Shown here piece by piece: positions 25,015 to 37,964 of a DNA stretch of 64,000 bases. Every line of letters starts with the position of its first letter. Position 1 is the stretch's first letter. Source of the DNA: Diprion similis (taxonomy: Eukaryota; Arthropoda; Insecta; Hymenoptera; Diprionidae); assembly GCF_021155765.1 (NCBI RefSeq), contig NC_060113.1, positions 5,843,001-5,907,000 of the forward strand. Reading direction: 5' to 3'. Below the pieces are notes generated by a model. That model saw only the letters and a program-made list of their open reading frames with translations. It was not told the DNA's origin and made no database searches. The position numbers were made by a program, and so were the translations under genes.

Positions 25015-28000
25015 ATATAAACAAACCTTTTCAAATCCAAATATTATTAGGATGTAACAAATATATAAAATAAATGATAATGTGGTAATTTAGACTTGGA
25101 AGCAGACGGTAGCTCGTAAGATATTCCTGTAGTGTATATACAACAAATGGGTCACAACTATCGCAAGCAGAAGTTAATGGTGCTGGAAGACTTGTGAAGG
25201 AAAATGGAGAGTCAAGAATTGCCCATGAATTCTGTCCAAGGATAGCAACCTCCCAAGGATGACTAATTTTATTGTTAGTGCACAGCATATTCAACGGATC
25301 ACTTTCCACTAATTAGGTGTATTTTAATTGAAAATTCTTAACATTTTTTTCTTTTTATTTATTTATTTTATTTCTTCTTTTTTCCATGGGTAAGCTGTGT
25401 GCCACTTTGTTACATTGTATTATAGAGGAATTGTCATTATATGAACATATTCCTTGTGTGAATGGTAAAAACAAATGCAGCTTTTTTTCTAGGTATATAT
25501 CTATATATATACATTAGTTGGAATTCAATAGCATTTTCGTATTTTTTCCATTCATACAAAAGATGAAATGAAATATAGTATACCTAGTTCAATTTCTTAC
25601 AAATTGTATCTTACTAATGATTATAAAATAATGAAAAACCACTGTAACATACTTGTTGGGTGCCGATGGGCGTCTGTCTTAACAAATTTGTCGATAATTG
25701 ATCAATTTATAATGTTATTAAAACATTTTATCATTTAAATTGTTTCTAGCCTGTACTAGTATTATATTATTTTACTGAAACAGTTTTTTTTTTTTTTTTT
25801 TTTTTTGTTTTTTTTTTTAAAGGATAAGTACCTATCTTATTGAAAAAACGAAAAGGAATTTTTCAGTCAAAAGCACTCGAAAGACATTTCAATAAATTAC
25901 CTGGTGATGAAAATTTAATATTTACCAATACCACAAACCACCATATACCTCTAATTGAAATGCAAAAACAAGGACTAAGTATACGTCACCCTTTCTGCCA
26001 TATCTAATCTAATTAATACTCTAATCATAAATATGCATTGTTCTACGTTTATAATCTATCCATACTTCAAAATTGTTGTAATTGTCTATTACAGCGACAC
26101 TTGCGATCTTACCTTTTTATTAAATGCTTTCACCGACTATGAAAACGTACAACTGAAAGGGGAAAAAAAAAGAAACACCTATGCGAATCATTTTGTATAC
26201 TACTCAACAATTAAATTCAGATATTTTTCAGAACCGTAACTCAGTTAATCACACTTGCTCACGGTATCTTATATTTCTTAAATTTATTTTGTACAAATAT
26301 AATGAAAAAACATTACATGATGCATTTTAGTCGAGACCTGGTTGTAGGTTCAATGCACAGAAAACATTACTGTTTAAATGAATTTTATTTACGTCCCAAT
26401 TAACAAGTCGGTACGAATTTAGTTAATATTTTTACGTAGCGATCAATTCTCGATAAATGATTTTACGAATAATTAATGAACAATGGAACTGAATTGCTTT
26501 TGCTCTATATAAAATATTTGGTTTGTCATTGTTTCTCTTTTCTTTTGTGCTACGAAGTATTTCATATACAATGATACTACGCTACAAACATGTCGTCTAG
26601 TTTTGTTTCCCATCAATTGATTTTACATGCGAATATAGTTTTATATCTTATGAATTCAAATCCTCGTAAAATAAGGACAGAATAATTGTTCGGTTGAGAT
26701 TAGATTTTTATTATGTTACATCCATATGTATTGTTGAAGCACTGGACGAAAAGGATACGGGAAGTATATTTATAACATAATTGTGTACATTATAAGTTTT
26801 CAATATTATTATATATCTATAGTTTCTTAAACAATAAAGAGAAAAAAAACGAACTGAAACAAATAGTATCCTATGTTGAACTCTTAATGGCAATTTAATA
26901 CCTTGCTAAAGCATTGAAGAATTCAGACCAAAATCATTACTTCCCACTGAACTATTTGCTTATAACTAACCAGCAAAGTCGTTTAGTATACTGCATTGAG
27001 AAAACTGTGTATTTCCTTCTTTCTTTTATTTTTATTATTTCTTGTATCGGCATGAATCGGAGTTTCAATTAATTAAAAGAAATTTTGTTCAAAATTGGTG
27101 AATAATAAACTGATAAAATTATCCCTGCCGACTACCTTTTAGTTTTTTTTTCTGTGAACATGAAGTTGTGACATTGTTTCTCTAATCTTGTCCGTTTTTT
27201 TTTTTATATTATCTCATACTTCATAATTTTGTATACTTATCAGACAAGTGTTATTATGTCAAAGTTATAGTTATACCGAATTGTGATTGAAGTTTGTATT
27301 TCAAAGTCATTTAAACTGTACACAGACGAGATATTACAGCTTCCCAGAATGAACTTGGGATCTTTAAATTAGCGTAATAATTTTCTTCGCAACAGCCAAC
27401 TTCTCCAATGAACAGTTAGTGCTCACGGTCCTAGATAACAATCTTAATTTTCTCAATTATTACACCGATTAGATTTCGAAATTACGTAGTATTATTGTTG
27501 TCTCATTTATAGTACTGCTTCATCAGAAGTCGCAAACTGAGCCCATAAATACCTAGTATAGAAGAAAAATAGTTTAATCTCTTCAGTGATAAGATCTAGT
27601 CTCTTGGTCACTGCGTTTGTAGAGACATATCTTGTACTGGATAACGAGCAAAAAGTTGTTTTCACTGGAAACGAATGCATATGAACTGAAAATACACAAA
27701 ATATTAACATGATATTTAATAATGATGAAAAATTGTTGATGCAATATGGGCAGGAAGGTGACTATACTTTGTCCTGTAAATGCATCGCATTGTTATGTAT
27801 TTAATATAAGCAGAAAGGAGAGACTGAAATTATCTAATTAAAATGAAAATTATGTTTCAGGCAGTAATAATATTGTGGCCGAATGATAAAAGGGGAAAAA
27901 ATTTATAGCGCTAGTAGGTGTGTGAATAGGTAATTGAATGTTTTACACTTATCACATATGCATACCTTTAAATTCGTACAAAGGGTTTCTCCATTTTTGG

Positions 28001-30483
28001 TTTCAAAATCCATGGCCAAAAAATTGTACAATTCATAACAATAAATGTGCTTATATTCCCACTAATATTAATCAACACAGACAGAAAAAAAAAAGCCTTT
28101 CCCTTGTGAATCGTTCGGCATTCATTTTGTGTACATAATGTATTTAGATTGAAAGATGTATCTAATTTCATAATAATGAGGAAACTGTTATACTACGTAA
28201 CCGGAGTGCTATTCACTTTGACTAAAATTAGCTAATGTTCAATGGTCAGTCAGGGTTTATAAACAATTGAAATAATCGAGTTATGTTTAACTTTTAGCAA
28301 TGTAGAACAAATATTACTCCACGATAACAATCTTTGAACCTGTTTTTAAATATTTTATTGTACATACTGTACGGATATCAGGTAGTGAAAAAACGCAGCA
28401 ATATTTTATCAGCTACAATCTTAGTACAAGCTTGTTGTCAGTGTCTCCCCAACAACTTGCATCATTTTGATGAAATTTTTCACTATAGTTCTAGTCTGTC
28501 GCCTCCTAATTAATTCTCTGTATCGTATAATTGCATGTGTTATTCGATCGCTTGTCTATGTTCGTACAAAGCTACTGTGATAAAGACCGTCGATACTAGT
28601 TGAACTTATGATGGTTACTTGGTGGAATTTTTATTACGTTTGAGTGTATGACCAGGATTTCAAAATGCATCTCATTGACTAAACAAATCTACCTCGTCAA
28701 TGTCGTTGCTAAACTATTTTCATATAACAGGGCTGAAAAGCATGAGCGTGAAAACGTGTGGTGTACATTCAGTTAAATTTATCAATTTTTGTTTGAAAAA
28801 AAAGAAAAGAAACGAAAAGGAAAACTGCACCAACTGCAAAGTCATTAACACACTAATTTTTAGATCGTTATATCATTACATACATCTTTGCATCTTACCA
28901 ATTCACTAATCGTACAATTTGTATTTCATACTATTGTATATGTAAACTTACGACAAGGGATTCTTTGTACATATTGAAAATCAGCTGTAATTCTTTGAGG
29001 AATATATTTTTTCTTGATATTCTTTTTTCCTTCTTATAAGGTCAAACGAATCTCCGAAAATTGAACCGAACTTTTTCTTTTTGTTCATAGCCAATGAATG
29101 ATATATTGAATAATTGGTGTTTTACAATATACATCATAGAATAAAGACATAATCTTCAACAAGAAAATATATACTGTGGTACCTCTGGAAGTCGGATGAT
29201 TAAAATACACCTGCTGACATTGTGCCTTGTGTTAAACGATGATTTGAAAATGGTCCACTTCAAGCAGTATTCGCAGTGTATATATTTGCCTGTAAATTAC
29301 AGCCTACTTTAACGATGTTCATACCACATTAAGTCTATATGTAATGTGTACACGTCAAAATTCCATCTGCATTTCGTGCCACTGTATTTATTTATCACTT
29401 AAAAATTGAAAAACTTATTTACAAAAATGCAATCATTATGTGAGAATTACTTTGATCGATTCATATCTAAATATTGCTGTATCACATTGTAAACAGATTT
29501 ATCATGCTTTTGTTTTGTCACTTTGTAAATTTTTTACACTTGTCACCATTTCGCAGTAAAGAAGAATTTCTAATTCTCACAATGTTTCTACTGTTTCAGG
29601 TCATCCAAAAGGTTAAAGATGGAGGCAGGATATAATTCGCACGGGAATCGTATCGGTGCTGAACCTCCTTTTGGAGGGGAAAGTTTATTTAATCGGAGCG
29701 CTCCATTTTTAGTCTCCCCATCTTCCTACTACTACAGCAGTCCACTACCCGTCAAATCACGGGGTAATCAAAAGCAAGGCGACACCGGCTCCCATTATTT
29801 GGAACAAAACACTGAGGACAGTCTTGCACGGAAATTAAATTGCCTTGCCAGCGCTTTGGCTCATGGCAGGCCGATACGTGTCGACGATCTAATGTCTCTT
29901 CGCTCAGATAACGATGTGAGTTATTTTTAAAAAATAATAACTTGCGAATTCTTCAACTGTAAATCATTTGAATTTAAATTTTCGATTACGCTTTTCGAAA
30001 TCTCTATTGATAATATTATTACCAAACTTATTTCTCAGGGTGATCAAAAAACTGCTCAATTAGTCGGTGACTTGCACTCTGAGCTGCGTCTCGCGGCGAG
30101 TACAAGAGCAACTGGTAGATTAGAATCGCATCTACCGGTATTCAATCCACTGCCAACAGGTGAGCAACGCTTTTGAATGATTGTGCGAAGTATCCTGTTT
30201 CTGGCAATGGTTTTTAATTTCAGAAACGAGTGTAGGACAAAAGAGTGGCTTCGATGCCCATGCTGTCTATGCAGGCGACGATGCGGTCAGCACGGTCAGG
30301 TGGTCTCAATTAGCCACAGCTGGTGTACGCAGCGCGTTGTCCGCTCTAATGTCACGCTACGGTTTGGAAACCTACAATCCTTCCCCTGCCACAACCCGAC
30401 CCCCAGGTAAAGCGATCATGGGCCCGTTGCAGACCCTAAACCACCCCTCGACTTCGGCCCAAACTACATTTGGTTCCCAGTAA
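19136..30483 (+). CDS. Cdk12: Cyclin-dependent kinase 12 (RNA polymerase II CTD kinase)
   Basis: Ten coding exons: 19136-20475, 20629-21800, 21965-22392, 22520-22716, 22795-22999, 23277-23545, 23823-23996, 29600-29915, 30039-30159, 30224-30483; phases close and give about 1493 residues. The N-terminal half is a Lys-, Arg- and Ser-rich RS domain followed by a Pro/Thr-rich linker ending LPMPPVVPGSED, a Cdk12/13 hallmark just before the kinase. The kinase domain spans about 902-1195: glycine loop GEGTYG (910-915), ATP lysine in VALKK (932), cyclin-binding PITAVRE (944-950), HRD (1033-1035), DFG (1053-1055), T-loop threonine in RPYTNKV (1070), WYRPPE. The extension after the kinase, [16 protein letters not shown], is also diagnostic. 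With cyclin K the enzyme phosphorylates the polymerase II C-terminal domain and supports elongation and expression of DNA-repair genes. The ATG at 19136 follows an intron acceptor. Confidence 0.96.
23997..29599 (+). other. 5.6-kb Cdk12 intron 7
   Basis: Splits the post-kinase region of Cdk12. The donor is GGGG|GTGAGT; reading through it hits TGA at once in frame. The rest is AT-rich with many short homopolymers, a 31-base A tract (24983-25013) and several T runs (about 25783-25818). I see no nested gene: the short frames present have no recognisable protein features. Confidence 0.7.
24983..25013. repeat. A31 tract
   Basis: Uninterrupted run of 31 adenines in Cdk12 intron 7. It may be the tail of an old retroposed sequence, but no flanking duplication could be confirmed by eye. 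Confidence 0.9.
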
Positions 30484-32423
30484 ACTGTACATATAAAGAT
30501 TTAGCCTAATCTATAGCTATTTTATTTAGGATTCGAAACAAAAAAACTAATTTCAATAGCATTTTAATCGAAATACGAACGCGTGTATAATTTATGTGTC
30601 AGACGTTTTTAAGATGTAAAAATAATTTCTTTATCTAAACGTTGGAAGATACTGTTTTCGTTGATTGTGTAAAATTGTAAACTTCATTTCAAAGTCAACA
30701 GTTTTTAGATCATATACATGCGTGAATGTCGAAGAGGAACTGTGATTTTCTGGTGATTACTGGAATATAATGAAGTTTTTTGTCAAGAAATTACACAACT
30801 TTGATTACTTATTGCAATATTCTATACGGTTTAATTACAACCTAATTTTTTTTTTTTTAGACATTTTCGGTTTTTCTCATTATCAATCTTCTAATCGAAT
30901 ACATATTTCAAGACTTTGGCTTCATTGTCACATTGACAATAGAAAGCACAAATGCTGTATTTTAAATTCTAGCCTATCAGCGTTGGTTCTAATTATAGCT
31001 TCGTTATTACAGATTCTCACATAACGAATAATAACATTGAAAACCGTATAAACATATATTTGATGTATAGTCAGCCTAATTCATTATTCGAAAAAACCAA
31101 TCATTTCTGTTTTTTTTTTTTTTTTTTTTACTTTCGTTCGTACTCAGTTTGTTGATGTGCTGACTTTGTACAATATAAAAACCGTACACCAATTATTTCA
31201 TTTGATTCGCTCCCACTTATAGTATTAACGTACCGAATAAGGAACTAAAAAAAATTAATATATAAAATATATACATATGTATTTAATGTACATAGGTATG
31301 TATGTAACCCACCAATTGGTTAATTTTGCAGTGTAGAAGAGCTTAAATATTTGCATACTTGAATAATGGTAATAATAATAATAATAATTTTCCAGATAGG
31401 ATGAACCGTGTAATTATTAAATTTTAATTTTTTTTTTTCTTTTTCTTTTTAAATCTTTTCATGAATAAGATCTTGTATAAAAAATATAAAAAAAAAAACC
31501 ACTTACCCGACTTTTGTGAAAAAAATAATTAGGGGTGAAATGTAAATATGTCTAAGGGTATAAAATATAAATAAAGTTACGAAAGACCTCGAGAATTGGT
31601 GAAACAATTGTTTATTAGGGTTAGGGTAGTTGTGATGATAGCAACAAAGATATACTGTGTGTAGCTGGGGAAACTTGAAACATCAATGAACCGGATTCGG
31701 AATTGTTTTATCAATCTTTCGATTTTGTTTTGTTTTTTTCCTCCAAACACTAATTACTTTTAATATTATTTTGCAGATTGAAGCGGTCGAATACGGAATA
31801 TATCAGCGGAATGAGGTTAGAAGAAGTGGATACAATACGAAATTGCACTACAAACGTGGTACGAGAAAATCTAAAATGTGATTTTGCGTCACGTTGGCAA
31901 CTACATGAACCATCGAAGCTTCTTGTAATGTGCGGCATTGTTTCGTCTACACGATTGTGACACTTGTGACCTAACAATCGACAGTCGCAAATCGATGCAT
32001 CGTATCCATAATATCCAATGGTAAAACAAAACAGACTCGCAAATCAATGCTTAATATCTATTCAACGAAAAAACAAAACACGAAGTTCGAACATTTCGCT
32101 GTGAATTAGTGGAAACTGTGCAAACAGAGGAGATTTGTGAACTGAATAATTCACTTCGATGGTATTGAGGTTAGGTATCGGTCGAATAACCGAAACCTGT
32201 GAAGGATTCTTCTCAATTTCTGGCCGATATTTTTTTTTTTTTTTGATTAATGTGATGATGATTTAATTCGACTAGCTGGTAATTTATCGCTAAATACGTT
32301 GTATTTAATAAAAGAAAATTGCCTCAAGTCTCGTTTTGCAAGGCATTGAAAATTTACGAGGTTTAAGAACGACTCGAAGAAGTAACCTAACCCAACCCTA
32401 CTTTGATTATAAACACAACATTG
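30484..32423. other. Cdk12 3' UTR and the interval to CtIP
   Basis: AT-rich DNA with T and A runs and no recognised gene. A polyadenylation signal candidate lies at 31570-31575. An acceptor-like site (TTATTTTGCAG) at about 31765-31776 precedes a short open frame (31778-31960) of unknown nature that could belong to a CtIP leader exon. Confidence 0.45.
31570..31575 (+). promoter_or_regulatory. Candidate polyadenylation signal of Cdk12
   Basis: AATAAA about 1.1 kb past the Cdk12 stop codon. It is plausible for a long 3' UTR; earlier variants may also be used. Confidence 0.4.
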
Positions 32424-35400
32424 ATGATGACTCTTTTGTTCCAAAACAATAATCATACCAACAGTAAAACGAGAGAACAACGCGTTGAAGCCTTTGCCCA
32501 AACTTTGAACAACGCTTTCCAACAGTTTCAAAGTAAGTATTTTTGACATTTGTTTGTTTTTAAAGAGATGCATTCACGCAGTTTATTCAACGATTCAATT
32601 TACTTATCAGAAATTATACCTATACGATTATTTTTATAATAAATCGAGATATTGTAATTAATAGCGTGACTGCATATGGGTCAGACAAAAAAGTTCTGCG
32701 TTTTGAAGTCGCGTAGACTCGGACACCGATTGACGTTAATCTTTTGAGAAAGACAAATTGGTAGCGCAATTCGTATCTCACCGTGTATTGTGGTTTCCAT
32801 AGTCAATCATTTAGTTTCATTTTATTAGAAGTAGATCTTACAGCGTCATGTCCAGCTTTAGGTCATTTTAATTTATAACACGTCTTGGCCTGATGGGATG
32901 AAAATCTCCATATTTTTGTTCCATGCCTCCCAGTGAATATGAGTTGAGTAAGTTTAATTTGACATTCTTTGAAAGCAAAATATGAAATTATATTCAGAAA
33001 GATTTCACTTTTGCAAACAATTGTGGAGCCTAAATACAAAACTATTTTATTATATTGATAATGATGGAATGGAACTAAAACAAAGTTGATCATGCATTTC
33101 AATCTTTTTAAGAATTGAACTGTATACTAGACTGTATCAAAAAAATTGACTTTTTTTTTTTTATGTTATACTGAAAATATTGTTCAAGATGACGAAAAAA
33201 AAATACCATCAAAATTTCAGATTTTAATATTGATATTTAGATGTGCCTCATCGCGATTTTCTACTTTCCATAAGAATAACATGGCAAAAATGGTTCTTGC
33301 TCCTTGCGATTTTTGTAACTAGATAACGACGCGTCGTACAGAAAATTCATAAACATGTTTTTGTAGGAAATTGAACGTTCTACAAAAAAGGTCTCTTGTC
33401 ATTTTACGATAAATCTATTCTTTCAAAAGTTATTTGAGGTCAAACATCAACAAAGGACCTCAAATAACTTTTGAAGGAGTAGATTTATCGTAAAATGACA
33501 AGAGACCTTTTTTGTAGAACGTTCAATTTCCTACAAAAATATGTTTATGAATTTTCTGTACGACGCGTCGTTATCTAGTTACAAAAATCGCAAGGAGCAA
33601 GAACCATTTTTGCCATGTTATTCTTATGGAAAGTAGAAAATCACGATGAGGCACTTCTTAGTATTAAAATTAAGAGCTCCCATTTTAACAGGTGCCTTTT
33701 TTCGCTATCCTGAACAATATTTTCAGTATATTTAAAAAAAAAAAATAGTCAATTTTTTTTATACAGTCTACTGTATACGATTCTTAATAGAACAAAACTT
33801 TGGAAACTAACTGTTGCTTATTTCTGTACTAGATTGTGTTCATTTGGAAATTAAATCATATAACGTCATCATTTTTTCATTGTACTGTTACAATAGGAAA
33901 AATGGACTCTCACCTAGATTAAACTTTGTTGTGGCATTGAAAAGGGATTGGCACGATTATTCTCAAACCCTGTTCCATGGAATATCATTGAAATATGATC
34001 TGTAACTGTATATTTGCCGTTTGTGTCCATAATGCAATTACATGAAATTATTGAATCCATCTATTTTTGCTTACAGAACTATGGAATGACTATAAAGAAT
34101 TGTTGGATAACAGTAAGAAAGCTGAAGAGGGAAAATCAACTTCACGTATACCACAAAATGAGCCCCAAGTTGGGAACACGTAAGTTGCAATACTAATTGC
34201 AATTTGACTATATCTATTTGTTGTGATAATTAATTCTAGAGCTACGTCAGAAGAATAAATTTAAGATAAATAATTTCATTCGAAATACTGTAGATGATAT
34301 CGCCATTTGTTCGCAAAAATTGTAGTAATTTATTTTTATTCAAAATGTATTTAACTATATATTTCTAAAATTCATTATTCAAATTTGAATTGTTACAGTA
34401 AATGTCGTTGCCAAGCAACAGCCACGAGGGACACTAAGATTCCAACAAAGGAAACTGTCGCTCTTCCAACAGAGAGAAAAGCTCACTGCGATCCTGTACC
34501 TCTTGCTATAAATGAAAATCAAAAATCAAATCCTATACCAGACTACATGCAAGAGTTCCAAATATTCTCACAAGATTTTTGTACCCAAGGTTTAGAGGAA
34601 AGTTTTATAAATCGAACTACATCACCTGTGCTTCAAGATATTCAAAATGTCACTCCCAAAAGATCAAAGAGCCCCATTTTCGGCTCGAAAAAAACAAAAT
34701 CTCGAATATCATCCCCCGTAGTTAGCTCTCCAAGTGTTAGCGAAAAATCTGTGATCATATTGAATGATTTCAGCAATGACACAGGTTCAAAAAGTAACGA
34801 TCTGTGCTCTCCAAAGACTCCTTTGCATTCCGGCACAAATGCACACGCAACAAATCCTATCTCTTCAAATCTTAAAGAGATATCGTCAGCCTCACAGTTA
34901 TGTACACCAAAAACAGTTAAGAAATTGGGTATCCAAACAATCCATAATGTAAATACTGATATAATACCTGGTACGAAGAGAAAATTGAAACAAAGCAAGC
35001 TCTTCACCAAGACTGAGCAAGTCACAGACTTAAGTATTTGCGACGACGTCTTTAATGGTAAAACAAATGAACGTCAAATAAATAAAACATGTGATAATTT
35101 AACAAGTACAAATTATTCAGAGGCGAATAATAGTTCCTGTGAAGATAGTCTGATACAAGTGAGCCCAACGCAAACGAAAAGATTGTCAAAACTACGACAA
35201 AAAATTTATGAAAAAAATAACAGTGCCGGATCACTGCATCAAAAATTATGTACAGAGAAAGCAAAAGTAAGGAATACGCAATACCTGGAAGCGTCTGGAG
35301 ATATAAACGTAAATAATGATGTTGAACAGACGGATACTGACTTGACAGTATTCGAACCAAAAGCAGCTTCAACTCAATATATTTCTTCACCGTCTCGGTG

Positions 35401-36754
35401 TAAACTACCGAAGAATAAGAAATCACCGACTATGAGCAAAATTGGCTTAGGAATGAGAGCTGATATTCAGGAGAAGATGCAATCCATATCCCAAGAGCAT
35501 GAAACGAACGACGAAACTCTGTTCATAGAAGCTCCTGTTCCGAAGCCAAAGAATATCGTCTTTGGTAAAAGTGCCAACACAATAAAATTATCTTTAAACA
35601 AAAGGACTTCATCTTTTGTGCGTCCAAATACACTATCCAGCAATGCAACGAACGCAACCACAAGTGACAAAGAAATGTCCGAATTGGAACTCGATATATT
35701 GACAAACAATTCCAATGCCTTAACGGAAAAATCACCACCACGGAAGAAGTTGGCTGCGAATAATTTTGATGTGTAAGTTGCTTATAGTTGGTAATTTTGA
35801 GTTGAAATTTTAACAAATATTCTCTGATTATCCTACTCGAATTTTTTTAATTCCATCAGAGTACCAAGGAAGCTAAAAACGAGTCCCACATATGCTTACA
35901 AAAGAAGTCCTGTACGCAAAAAGGCTGAAAGAGCGCGACTAAATGGATGGGATTGTTTACAATGTCAAGAGGTATGAATATCAATATCCTGTTTCATGGT
36001 AAACGTTAACGTCGGCGAAAGAAAGTGATTTGTACAACTTAGAAGTAATATCATGGTTTAGTTTAAATACTGAATAACTGCATATATCTATTTCGCCAGC
36101 ATTTAAAAATCAAATACAAATGCACGTAGCTTGGGTGAACGAAAATTCCTGTAAATTTATTGTCCGTGAATGATTATTTTCTAGTATTATAAAGCCACTG
36201 GACTTACTGGTGAAGAACTACAGATGCGTAAAAATCAATGCTCTCGTCACAGATCTACGCACAATGAGAGAAACTCTACTCAAAAAGGTAAAAATTTCAT
36301 GAAAATTCCTCCTTGTTGGTAAGATATGATTGCATATGAGTTGCAATTGAACATTACTTTCGAATTACTTTCTCGATCAAATATAATTAATTATCTGCAG
36401 AATTGGTTGCATTTTAGTCACAATTTTAACATGTCACCTTTAATTAAATATACAATTGTGTTTTTACTGCTAAAATTCAACAAATGCACTCACTACTTTT
36501 GTATTATTAATTTGTCAAGCGTTTCGGGGAAGCCGAGGTACGCAGGCCAACGAATTTGAATATTACTTGAATTTAATGCATGGAATATTGCATGCACGAA
36601 TTAATAACTTTGTTTCGTAATTCATGAGCTATTAGTGATAATTATAATCACTTTATTCGTTTACAAATTCTGTAATTTTTATTTACAATTCACAGATTAC
36701 TGGAATCCTGACTTTACAAGTTCATATCACTCAACAGTATGGGGTGACGATTGA
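32424..36754 (+). CDS. CtIP: CtIP/RBBP8 homologue, DNA end-resection factor
   Basis: Six coding exons: 32424-32532, 34077-34179, 34399-35772, 35860-35971, 36185-36287, 36696-36754; phases close and give about 619 residues. The C-terminal Sae2/CtIP domain is clear: SPTYAYKRSPVRKKAERARL, then WDCLQCQEYY (Cys 561 and 564), TGLTGEEL, CSRHR (Cys 585, His 588) and a final YWNPDF matching the family's FWEVGFP-type ending. The short N-terminus (AFAQTLNNAFQQFQ then KLWNDYKELLD) fits the family's helical, oligomerising segment. The middle is long, polar, Ser/Thr-rich and probably disordered, with many SP/TP sites for cell-cycle kinases. CtIP activates Mre11-Rad50-Nbs1 nuclease to start resection of double-strand breaks in the nucleus. 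The N-terminal exon is the least certain part; it is supported by a strong donor and phase fit. Confidence 0.92.
33108..33787. mobile_element. 680-bp fold-back element with TTAA ends, in CtIP intron 1
   Basis: Almost the whole interval is one long inverted repeat. The outer ends read TTAAGAATTGAAC then GTATACTAGACTGTATC on the left, and the inverted complement (GATACAGTC-like, GTATACGATTCTTAA) on the right. The arms, each about 300 bases and nearly identical, meet at AAGTTATTTGAGGTC / GACCTCAAATAACTT with a loop of about 16 bases (33443-33460). TTAA occurs at both ends (33108-33111, 33784-33787), as expected for piggyBac-type insertion, but this may be chance. No coding capacity. Confidence 0.85.
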
Positions 36755-36819
36755 ATATGCTGTGGTGTAAAAATTCGACCCACTTATTGTCAGAGTATTT
36801 TTTTAAATATGATTTTCTT

Positions 36820-36825
36820 AATAAA
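36820..36825 (+). promoter_or_regulatory. Polyadenylation signal of CtIP
   Basis: AATAAA 66 bases after the CtIP stop codon, a typical spacing for a short 3' UTR. Confidence 0.6.
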
Positions 36826-37938
36826 CTTTTGCATTTTATTGTTCGATGGCAGAACTGTCCTGAACAAAGATATTAGATACTCTGTAAGGTTCAGTCATAT
36901 TCGCAGAATTATTTTCTCAGGGAAATAAATAACAATTTAACAACCTTTTGAACATAGATTGATTTATTCATTTACAACATATATTATTATATTCTCAAAT
37001 AACATAGCATAGATTTATATAACTATATTATTTATATAGATACATCATTTATCATTTTACACAAAAATATAGAATCTGTAGGTTGTCGCTAAAAGAGGCT
37101 AATCAAACGCAACTTGTAGTTAAGCAAGGTTTGCGATTTGGTTTAAGGTACATCATTGATATTGATCTGGACTTGTTTATCGGTTTGACCTTTGTTGAAA
37201 GCTTTGTTACGATTTCAATACCAAATAATACGGTTTGGATTTAATTCAAATTAAAAGGAAAGGTGAATTGACGTTCAGGTAACTAAGCATCGAAATTAAG
37301 TAATTGAGCGTTTTAAATGTTCGTAATAATGTCAGAAAATCGGTAAGAACACCGATAGCAGCTGTTAGAAGGGCAATGAAGAGGAAATATCATAGTTTCC
37401 GAATTTTTTTTGTTTTGTTTTCAACACAACTCATTTTTTAAATTGGTCCAAACTTAAAACTGCTAATAAATGATCGAGCTATAAAACTAAAGAAAACTTG
37501 CCCAAGGTAATCGTTTTTCTATTTTACTGTGGAAAGATATTCAGGTAAGTACTATTATGATATTTAGTTTGATATAACGTACATCATAATTTTTATAGCT
37601 ACTTAATAATTTATCAACACATAAATATATATATATTTAAAAATTAAACATGTATATAAATAAATATACATATATTTATGTATACAGGTTTATATATATA
37701 TTTATTCATATATATTATATATAAATATATATATATATATCTTATCCTCGTCATTGTCATATGAATTAACAACCAGTTAGGAATAATTTCAATTAGTAGG
37801 TGAGAAAAAAAAAATTTCTTTTCGAGTAGTACACAATCCGTCGTCATAACTCACTTTTTTTCAGCGCACTACTTTCATTCGATAGAAAATAAACTTAATG
37901 CGCATTGACATGTTACAGATTTTGGTGAAGCTAGTTGA

Positions 37939-37964
37939 CCCCGTGGGAGGCTGGAACCACGGGG
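37939..37964. other. GC-rich hairpin in an AT-rich interval
   Basis: CCCCGTGG and CCACGGGG form a perfect 8-bp stem with a 10-base loop (GAGGCTGGAA). The island around it (about 37931-37985) is strikingly GC-rich against its surroundings. It could be part of the IA-2 or CtIP 3' UTR or a short structured RNA. Confidence 0.55.
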
